Below, piece after piece: positions 15,007-27,614 of a stretch of DNA of 64,000 nucleotides. How positions within the stretch are numbered: position 1 is the first letter of the stretch; every line of letters begins with the position of its first letter. The DNA is taken from positions 14,047,501 to 14,111,500 of the forward strand of contig NC_058501.1 in NCBI RefSeq assembly GCF_020382885.2. Direction: 5' to 3'. Under the pieces are notes generated by a model. That model saw only the letters and a program-made list of their open reading frames with translations. It had not been told where the DNA came from and searched no databases. The translations under genes and the position numbers were made by a program. The stretch comes from Scatophagus argus (lineage: Eukaryota; Chordata; Actinopteri; Scatophagidae).

Positions 15007-15196
15007 TCAGTGTTTTCTCTGAAGGTCTGGGAAACAGCAGTACTTGAGGCTGGTATAATTCCTACATCGATACATGTCTGGTAAGGCCATCAGTGGGAGC
15101 GTGACCCCCCGCTCTGCCGTCTTCCATTCCACCACCTTGTAGAGCAGCAGCTGTTTCTCTGCTCCATCCATCAGGTCAGTTGTTAACTTGGTGTGC
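15007..15196 (-). other. coding-like block, possible terminal exon or gene remnant
   Basis: On the minus strand, a good acceptor (pyrimidine-rich, ending CTCGCTCCCAG) precedes a frame that runs open from 15196 to a TGA at 15007-15009, about 62 codons. It uses ordinary vertebrate codons and has no low complexity. The peptide starts HTKLTTDLMDGAEKQLLLYK and includes VVEWKTAERG and LPLMALPDMY. I do not recognise the family, and I see no partner exon to the right. It may be the last exon of an unannotated gene, a decayed gene copy, or chance. Confidence 0.25.
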
Positions 15197-17570
15197 TGGG
15201 AGCGAGACAAGTGCGAATGAGAGTTTGATTCCGGGGAGCAACTGCAGGCCAACATGCTGTTCCCAGAATGTCAGAGTGGCTTTGGTGGTGACAGACACAA
15301 TGTGTGAGCTTCAGTCATTCTTGTTGTTGCAGTGCGTGTGGATGACACTTTACGCTGTGCCTGACACAGCCCACCTCCGCTTTCCTGCCTCTGAGGACAC
15401 ACTTTCGCTAAAAATCATGCGTACCTTCACCCATTTCACGCTTTGATTTATAACCCTTAACATGTGCATCATTCAGCACTGAGGAAGCTCCTGAGCCCTG
15501 CATATTCCCTTTTCTGGACAGGAAACTACATTGCTCAAGTTTAGCGCTTGTTGAACAAATTGTCCTGACTGCCAGTCAGTCGGTCAGGGCAAACCCTCTA
15601 CCCCAGACTAAACCATGCATGGCCTTCCACGACTCTCTGCTGCAAGCCAGCTGAATATATTTCAGGTCACTTCATTATTGTTTCTGTTGCTATTATGGAA
15701 ATATGGCTCTTCAGTACCACCAGCTCTATGGGACAGCTCTTCATGTGGTCTCCATTAAGCAGACACAAACCACTCTCCTCACACCCAACTGTCAAGGTCC
15801 TTTGCATTAGCTCACTGACATTCCTGTGGCCCATTAAACATAATTATGAGTTTTCCTCCAAAAACCTTGACTTTTCACCTGTGGCATCATAACACTTTTT
15901 CAGCCCCCTCTCCAGTAATGATTTTGGATATGAATCCAGCGAAATGTCTGATCATGTTTGAATGTGTGTTTAGTTTTTGCTCATTTTTCTAAGACTGCCA
16001 TGTCTCTCTGAATGATCCATACATTTAATAATCTGAAGAACATGTCAGTCTGAATGTTGACCACGGGCCTAAATTGGCACCAATTGGAAGAAACTACTCT
16101 CAAACCCGTGCCAGGAAGCTAAGAGGTATAAGCAAGCATTTGTTTGAAACTGGCGTGTGCCCAGCTGCCTTCCTCAATCTTCCCTTAGGTCTCCCTTGGT
16201 GACTCTTTGTGTGTGCAATAGTGAGTGTGCGCTGATGTGCCTGTGTGTGTTTATGTGTGTGTGAAGGAGAATGTGCGAGTGTGTTTAGGAGGTGCTGTTT
16301 CCCACAGCCCTGATCTAATTCCGTGGTAACTCAATCTCCGTGTGAGCGCTTCCCTGCGAGTGTTCTCCCACCCGTCGACAGTCTCTCTCTCTGGCTGACT
16401 GAGTGGCTGAGTGTGTCTGACAGAGGCCGGCTCAGTCCCATTGGACGCCCCCCTGTCCCTCCCTCCTACCCCCCCACCACCAGCCTCCGTCCTACCCAGC
16501 CTCTCATCAGGATTGATTTACTATGTCAACCGTTGGGGCTGTCGGCAGCAGCGACGTTCGCAGCCGTGCCTGCATCCTGTGTGCACACCATCCTGACATC
16601 TTATACCTGTCATTCAACAACTGCTGCAGTGAAGTTTACATTTGTGTGTGTGTGTCAGTTAAAGTGAGTTCTGCGTGTGTGAGGTCATATACCTTGTCCA
16701 TGCTTTATTCAAATAGAGCGGAGGTGCATGTATGAAGGTAACTTTGCTGCATATATACATGAGCTATGATATATTATGGAAGACAGAGAGAATACCACAC
16801 ATGGTGCTCCTAAACTGAGGGAAATGTCTCCCATGCAACAATGTTATCCTATGGTCCACAGCTTCCTGCCTGAACCCCCTGGTTCCAGCACCCAAGAGCT
16901 ATATCGGGCAGGGACCAGACCAGGCCTGCGACCCATTCCCACTGTCTGAGCGTAATACACCCGCCTTGTCTTTTCCTGCCTTTGTTGGCATCCATTCTCC
17001 TTGTGCTTTTTGGATAGGTAAGGTTTGGGAGGATATGTTGACTTCCTTGTTTCTTTGTATAGTAGGAGCTTTTTTTTTTTTTTTTCTGAAGCCTGCTCCT
17101 CAGGTCATAATACTGACACCAGGATCTCAGCACTGACTGCCAGACACAGGGTTTAGAGTCAATTACAGGCCATGAAGGCCATTGAAGAAAGATTCAAAGA
17201 ATACTTTGAACTCTGATATGGACTACCTTATGTGCTGGCTGGAGACAAACGTGGATGAATCACTCTTGAATGAATAAAAAAAGACAACAAAAAAACAATT
17301 TCTTCTGTTCTGCACAATAGTGCACACTCCTTCACAATGGCCCCTAACAATTAGATTGTTCATAAGGTTTACCAGTATGCTGTCCATTACCAGTTAACTT
17401 GTGCAATTCCACAATAGAGGGAAGGCAGATCACAAGACTGGTTCTCAAATAAGCGCAACGGGAGACAGCACGTGACGTCCACACAGAGAAAGGGGGACCA
17501 CAGAGCGAGCTACTTTTAAGGCCACACATTGTGTTAACACAGGAAAAACATTGTTTGCATATCAATGGAG

Positions 17571-17597
17571 TGTGTGCGTGTGTGTGTGTGTGTGTGA
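17571..17597 (+). repeat. (GT)n microsatellite
   Basis: A dinucleotide GT run with one early GC interruption, in the hey1-FABP interval. Confidence 0.85.
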
Positions 17598-20500
17598 GGT
17601 AAGGTGGTGGGGAGGGGTTGTTTGGAGCTCTAATTGAAATGTAGCTTCTGGTTTACATCATGCTACTCAGGCTGTAGAAAATTATGATTAGAACGTAATT
17701 CTCCCTGCTTTGTGTGTATGTGTGTGTGACATGATCGGTCACTGTTAGGGGAGAGAGTAGAGAGTAGGTCTGTCTCTGAAGGTCAGCTTTGTTATAAGTA
17801 AGTCCTATGTCATGGATTGTGAAATTTGTTCCAATTTTGAATAAAATCTGATAAAACAGCTATTATTTTCAGACAGAAATGAGTCAATTTATGGTGTGTC
17901 ACAAGTTTATCAAAAGGAAATGTTTTCTGTTTTTCTTTTTTGCGGGCCGGCTCCTTTCCCAGTGGATGCTCCGTGCCAGTTGTCTGCACTGCAGTAAAGT
18001 ACTGCTTTCCCAAGCTCCGACCTGTGGGAAAATCTGTTGTGGCCAGTAATTGATTCCGCCCTGCCAGCCCCATTACTCTCCACTGCAGTCAAACTGCCAG
18101 TGATATGCAGAAAGCCTGTTAGCACAGTGCCTTTACTCTCTCACCCACTCACACAAACATGCATCAGAACCTCACCAAGTTCTCCTCTAACTGTGCCATC
18201 CTTGCTTCTGTCTGCCTCTATATATTATTTTTACTCTACAATCCACATGCTTTGTACAGTTTTTTGGAGTTTTTTCCTCCATGTTTTTCCATTTATCAAA
18301 TGACCATATCAATTTATAGTGGCCTGGTGGCCAACTTTAAAGTCAATATCTTCTGATCATTTTCAGCCAAATCTTGTTGAAATGTTAATAGCAAGAAAAT
18401 TATGTTCTCTACATGGAAATTTTTCCTTTGCAACATAATATATAATTGTACACAAACAGTCTAATTTCATCACTGACCTCATTTTCTCTAAGCACTTGTT
18501 AAAGAAAAATGAAAACTACTGCCATCGCGGTCTGATTGAAGTGGCAGGAAAGGTTAGAGCACTTGTCAGTTTGTCTGAGGAACGTCACAGATATTAACGA
18601 TCTCTGTCATCATCTTGAAAGGGATGAATGTGTTGGATATTTGCCTGCAGATCTGGACAGACACCCCCACCCCCCCAAATTTCATCATGAAATATTAAGT
18701 GCAGTCATCTGCCGAGATGGTTGAGTTAATTGTCACAGCCTAACACTTACCACATGTCTAAATAAAAGTAAGTGGCCCCCTTCCAATTAATCTTCAATTA
18801 GGGGTTCTGCTCTGTGCCTCTGCTTTTGTCTCTCCCAGCCTCTGCCCAGCAGGTGGGGTGTGGTGGGACTGTGTGTGTGTGTGTTCATGTGTGAGAGGTT
18901 ACATGAGGATTATCAAGTACTGAGAGGACACAGGACAGGATGATTTCTTGCAGATATTCACATGATGACTGTCATGCTGTCCCACAGCAATAACTTCCAG
19001 TCACGCTGATTACATGACAACACTTTAAACACAGCCTATATCAAAGCTTCAGAAGAAAGGGACACATTATATCGACCCATAGAAAATAATAGTTCCATGT
19101 GAGATGCAGAGGGTCATGAGAGACCTCAAGCCGAGTGATTTATCGAGGATTCTCATGACTCTGGCAGGCTTTATATAACTACCAGCTGAGGGATGCACTT
19201 TCCCATGTTGTAAGAGGTCAGGAGGCCACCCTCAAGCACTGTGGCAGTTGTTTTTCATTCAAGAATTCCAGCCCACTGATGGGAGATCTAAGAGAGCATA
19301 AAAGAGGAGCAGAGATCTGTACTGTATGCATCACTTTAGCTCCCGGTGAACCCTCCGCCCACTGCCCTCTCCGCCCGGTGGCTGTGCCCCCATCGGCAGC
19401 TCTCCCTGCATCTCTCCCCGTGTTGACAGAACAAGCAGTGTCTCTGTGAGAGGCAGCCCCCTCCCCCCATCCCTCTCCAGCCCCACCATCGGTGTGCTGC
19501 AAACCAGAAGCCTGAGGCGCAGGGAGCGTGTGGGATGAAGGGATGAGAGAGTAGATCAAAGCAGGGAGCATGAAAAAGCTCAAAGCACACAAGCAAGAGG
19601 CACCTCTCTGACCTCAGCCACACACACACACTCTCTCTCTCTCTCTTCTTCATCCTGGCTAAGCAGAAAGATTGGCGCCCGCCCTGGCCTCTGGTATCCT
19701 CCTCATCCAGCAGCCGTGTAAAAAGGCAAAGAGGAGAGGGCACATCTCTCAGGTCGTGTGAGCCTCTCGGCAGATGGTTGGGATCTGCTGGGAACCAGAC
19801 CTGAAACGACACCCGTGGTGCTCACCGAGTTTGGCTGACCCCTCTTGCTCATCAAACTCTATCTTCATCTATCATTTTGCTTCACATTTTCAGTTTTTTC
19901 TTTTTCACAAAAAGGAGCAGGCCTTTAAAATGAATGTTTACATTGGGATTGCTCTGTTTTTAATGCATAGCCCTTTTTTATTGACATTTGGAAAGCATGT
20001 TTTTATTGTTATGATCTGAGGCAGTGAGACGTTTCCTAAAAATGATTAAATCTTCTGTGGGATTTGGTTCAAAAACAGATCATGGTCACGTCTAAGCTAC
20101 AGTATAGGAAAGACACTGGTGAAACCCTCTCAGACCTCCACCTTCTGGGTATAACCTTTCCCAGAGTATAAAACACTTGAATTTAAAGGAGGGAATGCAA
20201 TAAAATGTACTCATACAAGATGAGGGAGAGAAAAGGAAAAGGTGGGATTTAAGTGTTTTGGCCCTTTCTATTTGTTGTACTTTGTGAAGCACCACCCATC
20301 TGTCTGATCCTCAAAGTTCATTGGCTACAGAGAGCTGCAGCAAAGTTCACTGTCAACATGATCAGCTGTGACCGCAGTTTTACCTGCTGGCACATAATGC
20401 CTTAGTTTAGGTTTATAACAAGCCCAGTACGACTTGCTTACTCCCCCTTGGCCCTGAGGATCCTCTCTCCATTATTCATGAGTCCTCAGGTTGGACCCTG

Positions 20501-21859
20501 GGAACAAGCTGAGCGAGGCCCTGTGTCAATACGAAACACTGGCCGCCACAATGGGCTCTGCCTCCAACTACACTGTTGACAGACACCAACACAAAGGAGC
20601 TGAAAGGGGTCCCCCTCCGTTCTCACACACACTGAAGAATGAGTCAGTGTGCTGCCGCTCAGAGCTGTGTTTGTACAGTATATACAGCTTTTGTCCACGG
20701 TCACTGTTCCTCCATCAATGGGAGCTGAAGTGTTGATGAAAACCAGGAGGAAAGGACTTCTGCGAGGCTGCCAACAAGAGTTCATGGTCATTAGATGGGC
20801 TCTGCACTGACTGGATGACACCTGTGCGTATGCAGACTCCACCCCCCCTAGGTGACAGAACAACACATAATCAGCTTATTGGAAGGGTAAACAGCATTCC
20901 AGGATATATGACAGCCTCCATTCAGTGTCAGTGAAGTGAATGAATAACTAATGCATTTGCACCATGAAATCAAATATTGCAACTATGCGAGGTCCCAGCA
21001 CAAACTGATTTTCTGTGTCATACTGACACAGACTGACACTGACAGACCTGCCTTGATAAAACAGGGACTCCACCTCAAATGGATCAAATGGAGCATCTCT
21101 CTTCAGAAGCTAAAAACTGTAGAACAAAATTATGACAGCACCCAGAGCCTCTCGCTATAGTGATTCATCATGCAAACAAAAATGTTTTCTTGTGTGATTT
21201 TATTGCACAGTGAGTGAAATGGATTAAAATGGGCTCTCAGGGGACATTTCACTTCACTCATATTTACTGTCAGCAGCTCCATTATTTTCTTATTCAATAC
21301 ATAACCTAAATTTGTTGCTTGTATTGAGCGACAGACTGCACCCAAGAGCTCCGATGTCACCAATAACAGAAAAATCCAACTGAAGAAAAAAACCAAAAGA
21401 TTTATAAACAGATTTTCTTCATTGTGTTATTTGATTAAAAAAAAAACAACTATATTTCTGTCTGCATTTTTTATTTCACTGGCTTTCACAGGGGGGATTT
21501 ATATGAAATAAATACATGAATAAATAAAATCTCATCTATTATCCAGTAGCACAGTCTGTACTTGCTGACCTCTTGTTCAGGACATGTTGTCTTATTATAC
21601 AAAAGCCTTGAGTTAGCTCAGGAGAGCTATTCAAACAGCAGAGCTAGAAGATGTGTTCGATCGGGTCCTGATTTTGCATTTTTACTCAAATAAACTTAAG
21701 GTTGCTTCTGTCTTCAAATGACAAATAGATGTAAGTCCCAATGTATTACTGAAACCATCGGGAGCCAGTAGGCTAAAGCACAATCTGACATAAATCTACT
21801 GATATCTGTGTGTTGTAGGCTACATTTGGTTGGTCTAAACTGCCAATCAAAAGTAAGCA

Positions 21860-22295
21860 TATCACATAATAATACCAGAGAGTACCTGAGCACTCTCTCA
21901 TTCAGGCTTACAAGCCTTCTCAGGCTCTACCTTCAGCAAATGAATGTCGTCTACTCTGCCATATCTTCACGCAAGCCACTCACAAGCTAGTTTTCTCCCA
22001 CAACGTTCCACGCTGTTGGAACAGCCTACCAGCCACAGCAGCGGCATCCTGCTCTTTCTTTGAAAACCACTTTAAAACTCATCTCTTCCAACTGCACCTT
22101 CTCTCCTAACATCCCTAAGCCTCCAACACCCCTTTGCTCTTTCATGTTCTCCTACTCTTCTACTTAAGCTCTTCTGATTATGCTTTAGCTCTTATTGCTT
22201 TAGTCTAATTCTATTTTACCAAAACTTATTGTTACTCTCTCTGTAAGTCTCTTTGGATAAAAGCATCTGCTAAGTGAAGTGTAATGTAATGTAAA
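21860..22295 (+). mobile_element. 5'-truncated LINE-like retroelement 3' end
   Basis: A decayed frame around 22,010-22,090 reads CWNSLP, then FFENHFKTHLF. This resembles the end of reverse transcriptases of L2/Rex-type LINEs (typically WNSLP...FK..LKTHLF). It is followed by the phrase TCTTTGGATAAAAGC and ATCTGCTAAGTGAA, then a GTAATGTAATGTAA tail, a 3' end widespread in fish genomes. Only the last few hundred bases are present, as is usual for target-primed reverse transcription that stops early. The left boundary is approximate. Confidence 0.7.
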
Positions 22296-22341
22296 AAGTG
22301 TACTGTAACCGAAAAGAACTGTTTTATTTGCTTTTCATTGG

Positions 22342-22354
22342 CGCCATCTACTGG
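22342..22354 (-). promoter_or_regulatory. CTCF-like motif, reverse orientation
   Basis: CGCCATCTACTGG matches the reverse complement of the CTCF core (YGCCMYCTRSTGG) at every position. It sits about 590 bases before the FABP start codon and points back toward the motif at 10,645. Binding is inferred. Confidence 0.55.
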
Positions 22355-22740
22355 TACACAGCAGTATTACATTCACTTAGAAAAATATTGATTGGTATTA
22401 TTATGTGATATGTAGTTTGAATGAGTTTTAGACAAATATACAATAATTTATATTCTATAAATATTTGGCACATATATTTAGATCCTTAAATATAGAATAG
22501 CAGAGTGGCCACAATTTCCACAACTGTTGAATTATTTTCAATACAACTCATTTACCATATGCACAGTAAAACATCATGTATCTGGCTGCGGAATATGCCT
22601 TTGTCAGTGTTGTTTAATTAAAGGAAAAGTCGTGCAGGGGTGACATGCAAGCACACGTTAAGTCTTAACAGAACAAATTGCTGCAGTCAGCAGACTCGGG
22701 TTAAATTCCTATTCACTCCAAAATCTGATTTAAAGATCCC

Positions 22741-22927
22741 CCCCGCCACCCACCAATCAGCTCGTTTCCATGGCAACGACAGCACCTGCTCTTGATTGGT
22801 TGGTCTGAGTCAAGCACGTGTCTGACCAGGCTTCAAATATGCAATTTTGCCAACGTTTCGGTCTCTCTCCGCACTAGGGACACCGAGAAATATCTTGTGT
22901 TTGTGCAGTAGACTGAGCTTCATCATC
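22741..22927 (+). promoter_or_regulatory. FABP promoter with RFX X-box between CCAAT elements
   Basis: In order there are a CCAAT (22753-22757), an X-box-like GTTTCCATGGCAAC (22764-22777), an inverted CCAAT (ATTGG, 22795-22799) and an E-box CACGTG near 22,815, followed by the leader to the ATG at 22928. The X-box fits the RFX consensus GTNRCC-N(0-3)-RGYAAC apart from one base in the left half. The motifs are seen; factor binding is inferred. Confidence 0.5.
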
Positions 22928-23686
22928 ATGGTTGAGCAGTTTGTCGGAAACTGGACTCTGACTTCCAGTGAGAACTTTGATGAATACATGAAGGCAATCG
23001 GTAAGATCATGTTTAATTCTAGTTGTAGTTTGCCTTTTGTGAATGTATTGATGCACAAGTCAGTTTAAGGGTTGTTGTAACTTGCTAAATTGTGCAGATT
23101 CATGCAAAGTATCATTTGAGGCATTCAGAAACTGCATCCTACTTAGGCCTCATTGTGTTGAAGGTGTGAACTTCGCCACTCGGCAAATGGGCAACTTGGC
23201 CAAGCCGAATTTGGTAATCACCGTAGATGATGCTGGGGTTATTTCAATGAAGTCTGAGAGCACCTTCAAGACCACAGAAGTCAAGTTCAAGCTGAACGAA
23301 GAGTTCGACGAGACGACTGCAGACGGCCGAAATACCAAGGTGGGTAGTGTGTTTAGTTGTTTTGTCTTCATGAACATAAACGTGCTTCTGACAACCCGGC
23401 CCTGATTTTTCAGACTGTAATCACTCTTGAGAATGGCAAGCTTGTGCAGAAGCAAACGTGGGATGGAAAGAAAACGACCCTAGAACGAGAGATTCAGGAT
23501 GGAAAACTAACAGCTGTGAGTAATTAGCTGAGCAGCTGCGTAGTTTGCGGATATTTATGGATTCTGCATTTTTACAAAGGTTCGACTATAATGAAATGCT
23601 ACGTTTCTAACGTCTCAATGTTGTCTCAACAGAAATGCATCATGGACGACGTGGTTGCATTGAGGACCTATGAGAAAGGGGCTTAA
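22928..23686 (+). CDS. fabp11a: fatty-acid-binding protein, fish fabp11/fabp4-like
   Basis: Four exons, 22928-23000, 23164-23339, 23414-23515 and 23633-23686, join to 134 aa. The four-exon layout and exon sizes are those of the intracellular lipid-binding protein family. These are cytosolic beta-barrels that carry long-chain fatty acids. The family N-terminal signature is visible as [39 protein letters not shown] and [14 protein letters not shown] follow. The carboxylate-binding R-x-Y (RTY, residues 128-130) is present. The sequence belongs to the FABP4/5/8/9 branch. In fish this branch is represented by fabp11, and position next to hey1 fits the FABP cluster of human 8q21. Whether it should be named fabp11a or fabp4a is a naming choice I cannot settle here. 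Confidence 0.93.
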
Positions 23687-23764
23687 TTCCTTTTTGTTTT
23701 AAGTTGTTCAGCCTGGACTTCTGTTCCAAGAAACCAAATGCACTGAGCTATTGCCAAACGTGCC

Positions 23765-23770
23765 AATAAA
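23765..23770 (+). terminator. fabp11a: poly(A) signal of the FABP gene
   Basis: AATAAA 79 bases after the stop codon, with a GT-rich stretch after it. The 3' UTR is about 100 bases. Confidence 0.8.
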
Positions 23771-23799
23771 GTCTGAACTGTGATACTGAAGCCTGTTTA

Positions 23800-25100
23800 A
23801 TAGTTGTGCATGACTATAACGAACTACTTCAATGAGGTGCACATTGTTGTGACTTCAAATGTAATCATGATCTGCGTACCATCACTTCAAATTCAAGCGG
23901 TCTTTTAGGGAGGACTGAAGTTGAATGCTTGTACACACTTGCTGAGGCAACAGATTCACTTCTCCCAAAGACAAATTTCTTTAACTTTGTGTGTATTAAG
24001 GTCTTAATGTGCAGCCAAACCAAACACTAGAAAATGATAAGGATTTTATTGTCTCTGCAAATAAGACTTTTAGCTATAATTATGTTCATTATCTTGATTC
24101 ACTTTAACCCCCAATGCATTTGAATTTCCCTCAGGATCAATAGAGTGCTTATCTATTTAGTGTTGCTACAGCTGTTGGATTGTTTGGTAACCTTTGGATA
24201 CAATGACCAATTGCCAGTTTTGAAACCCTTTTCTGATCTTTTGAGCAATTTTGATAAAGGGGCTTTACGTGGGCCTTTGTTCTGGCAAGGAAAGGCACAT
24301 GTCCTAATATCAGAGCAGCCCTCTTATGACAAAGTGGGGAATGAAAGGTGAAAGGTCAAATCCCTGCTTGGGGTTAGAGCAGTGACCCATTTCTCATTCA
24401 AGTGCACATAATTTGTTTTAATTGGAGCTCTCAGGGGCAGCAGGTTGAGGCCCAATGTCTCAAAGATTTCCAGGATTTAATGAAAGAGTGTGACCTCTGA
24501 GCAACAATGAGTGCTGACTAATGAAAAACTGTTTTGTTGTTTAGAGTGCCACATTATATAAGACCATGCCATGTGAACACACACATTGGTACATGTATTT
24601 TGCATATGTCTTGGAAATGTAATGACATTTTTAATGAAAATTTAGTTTCATAAAAATTCTCAAAGTACAAATACACAGCAGAGAGCGTTTGTGGTGGACA
24701 TTCAGTTCTACCAAATTCATCTTAGATTTCTGAATACCCTATTGTTGAGGATTAACCTTATTTGGAGCAGTATGTGTGCAGGCTTCAAGAAGCAGATGCC
24801 CTTTTACCTCCTTAAGCACAATCACACCGTGAGCTGGGGAATTCCTTAGTTATATTGCTGTTGGTTACAACTGATCTGGTCAACTGGTCTAATATATAAT
24901 GCATAACAAACTGCCTCAAGGGTGTCCAGTACCTAAAGTGAGTTCTTTAGTCATACTAACAGCCAACAATGTAAAGCTGCAACCAGCAAAGGTTTGTAGC
25001 AATAAATTATTACAATTGTTTTCAAAGCTAGGCTACAACATTTTTAATTAATAATAATTCTATATTCTATAATAATTTTATAATCATTGGAAGATGTTTC
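23800..25100. other. intergenic spacer between FABP and fam8a1
   Basis: AT-rich sequence without a coding exon. It contains a retroelement-tail-like remnant at 24,121-24,160. Confidence 0.5.
24121..24160 (+). mobile_element. remnant of a fish retroelement tail
   Basis: TGAATTTCCCTCAGGATCAA followed by TAGAGTGCTTATCTATTT resembles the common fish 3' end 'aatttccctcgggatcaataaagtatctatctatc'. Only the tail can be recognised; the body, if present upstream, is too decayed to see. Confidence 0.35.
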
Positions 25101-25290
25101 AGAATCAGAATCAGCGTTATTTGCTAAGTACGTGTGACCATACAAGGAGTTTCACTCTTTTTCTCTCTCCTGCGCACCATACAAAGTACAAAATAACAAA
25201 TGATAATAAAAAAAATGAAGAATAAAGTATATACAAGAAGAAAAAAACAAGACATAAATATATATGTACATGTAGTGCAAACAGTGTGAT
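25101..25290 (+). mobile_element. dispersed teleost repeat (AGAATCAGAATCAG type)
   Basis: Begins AGAATCAGAATCAGCGTTAT, then TTGCTAAGTACG and ACAAGGAGTTTCACTC, and ends in an A-rich segment with TATATGTACATGTAGTGC. This order is that of a very common fish interspersed repeat recalled as AGAATCAGAATCAGCTTTAT followed by TGGCCAAGTATG. The class is not determined here. Confidence 0.55.
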
Positions 25291-25709
25291 GATTCATACA
25301 ATGGTATCAAAGAGGTCTAAAAACAACATTATGAAGGCTTTTGCTAAATTTCTTTCTCATTTGAGTTATTACATCATGTGAACTTCTACTTGTCATAATG
25401 TAAGCATATCTTCTATCACGGGGAATTCCTGCCCCCTTTCGCCTGACTCCTGTAATAGCAGGTAATGACTGGACAATACCACTGTGTCCTAATAAAAGGG
25501 GGGGGTCACATTTTGTTTGAAATGGACAACACCTTGGTGAAAGTTTATTCGTCATTAGAAAACAACTGTTTACTTCATGGTAAGTTTATATACCTATCAG
25601 TAATAGTGCAGTCTCGACCACAGTATTCGCTTTACGGATATCTTGTCTTTGACTTTCAGATGAAAATATCCGGAATGCCCTCGTACGTGACGCGACGCCA
25701 TCATCAAAC

Positions 25710-27614
25710 ATGGCCGACATAGAAAACACAAACATGGAAGTCGATAAGGAAAAGGATAATTCCTTTGCTAACAAAGTTGATTCTACTCAAACCATGGGCA
25801 ACCAGAACAATGTGGAGGGCAAGAAAAACGCCGACGAAGGCCTCGTCACAACGAAATACTGCGAGCAGCTGCAGGCGTGGATGTGGCAGTACTACACTGG
25901 ATATGTGAACTGGCAGAGCTGGCTGGCAGCGTCAGCCATGCCCTGCCCTTACCATTTGCAGTCGGTAAACGGCACGTCAGTGGCACCTCTTGATATCAAT
26001 TCACAGAACTGGTATAACGGTCCCTTTGGTCTTCCGTTATCGTCGTATCCGCCTGCTGTCACCACCCCAAACAGCCAGGCAGGCGAAGCAGCTGGCGGGG
26101 CTGCAGTGTCCGCTCAGCCGCCGCAGCAGCTGCCGCAGGAGAATGGAAATGCACAGAGAGCAGGTAAAAGCTGCTGGCCCCGCGTCCAGGCTGTCGAAAT
26201 GTAAAGTTACAGACAACCAGCTGAAACTGTAACGCATATGAATCGCAGTAAGGGTTGCCTGAAGGTCTGTGCCTGTGGTTCTCAGTAAACTACAAGTTAA
26301 CAAGGTGACAGCAAATGGCTCTGACTATTTTATGCAGGCTACAAGGCGCAATATCTGTCGTTGCGTGTAAGCAAATTGATTAACTGGTTATAAGACTTTC
26401 TATCACGAGATGTCGGGATCGATACGATTGGATCAATAGTTCCAGTTCCAGAGTTAGTTTTAATCACTCACACTGACACATCTTGACATCACTAAATGAT
26501 TTTTGGCTGAATGAGAGCAAATCCCTGCAGTCTGGTACCAGACATCTTGTGGACGACCTTCCCAGAAAAGGCTCTTAGGGCAGAATAAATGCTAATGGCC
26601 TGAGAGTGATATGTTCAGCAGTCGCACAAGGTTGTGACATTAGGGCCTTATCATATACCGTGTCTGTATAACTTCAGCTGTGCATTGTTGGTGTTTTTTC
26701 ACCAGGTCGGGAGTACAGCATACCTTCACCTCTCCAAAGACTCCTGGCTGAGATGGTGGATTTCTTAATATTGTTTTTCATCAAAGCAACCATAATCATC
26801 AGTATTATGCACCTGAGTGGAATAAAGTGAGTTTATTCTGTTTCTGTATTTCATGTATGTAGTGATGGTCTGTATTATATTAACTAAACCGAATCCTATT
26901 TGAACAGAAGAAGAGACATTCTTTGGATCACAGCAATATTTTCCTTTGCTTTTCAGGGATGTTTCCAAGTTCGCCATGCATTTCATAGTGGAGGAAATAG
27001 ATGAGGACACGTCGATGGAGGAGCTACAGAAAATGATGCTTGTAGCACTTGTGTACCGTATATTAGTGTGTTTTTATGAGGTGAGTTCTCTGTATACTCT
27101 GATACTTGGATTCTAATACTGGTAATACAAATCATCTCAGCCTTTACTGTCAGTGGTTTCTCTGAAGAGTTTGGAAAAGCCTCTAAGTTAAGCAACAGCT
27201 CCTTCACAACTCTCCCTTCAGATTATATGCATTTGGGGAGCAGGAGGAGCCACTCCGGGGAAGTTTCTCATTGGACTCAGAGTTGTTACATGTGACTCAT
27301 CAGTTCTGGTTCAGCCTAACAGGGTGCTTGTGGTGCCAGCAACTAATGTTTCGCTGTCTGCGTGAGTAGTTAATTTTAAAGGTTGTCTTTTAGTGGTTCC
27401 ATAACAAGTGTAACCCAATTTGTAACTGCCTGTCCTTTCTGTAATCACTGTCTCTTTCTCCCTCTACAGATCAACTGTCCGAGCCTTGAACAAAAACTTT
27501 TCAATTGCCTTCTTTTTCCCGGCTTTCATCACACTTCTGTTCTTCCAGCATAACAGGACTGTGTATGATATGGTCGCTGGTACAATTGTTGTTAAGCGCT
27601 CCAGGGTCAGATGA
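25710..27614 (+). CDS. fam8a1: FAM8A1, RDD-family ER membrane protein
   Basis: Exons 25710-26163, 26706-26826, 26957-27080, 27222-27361 and 27470-27614 join in frame to 327 aa. The human protein is longer (413 aa), mainly in the disordered N-terminus. FAM8A1 is a membrane partner of the HRD1 ubiquitin ligase in ER-associated degradation. The first half is polar with an aromatic block (YYTGYVNWQSWLAASAMPCP). The RDD domain follows: REYSIPSPLQRLLAEMVDFL opens membrane helix 1, LVALVYRILVCFYEIICIW is helix 2, then the RDD hallmark ATPGKFLIGLRVV, helix 3 (SIAFFFPAFITLLFF) and the closing RTVYDMVAGTIVVKR. The start has a strong Kozak context (AAC ATG G). Human FAM8A1 lies near ATXN1 on 6p22, which agrees with atxn1 downstream here. 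Confidence 0.93.

Larger units (their letters stand above)
13840..21850. other. gene-poor interval between hey1 and the FABP gene
   Basis: About 8 kb with no recognised gene apart from the coding-like block at 15007-15196. It contains scattered TG runs, a pyrimidine/GC-rich segment at about 16,300-16,560 and another at about 19,330-19,500. These could be regulatory sequence for hey1 or non-coding RNA exons, but nothing in the sequence decides this. Confidence 0.4.
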
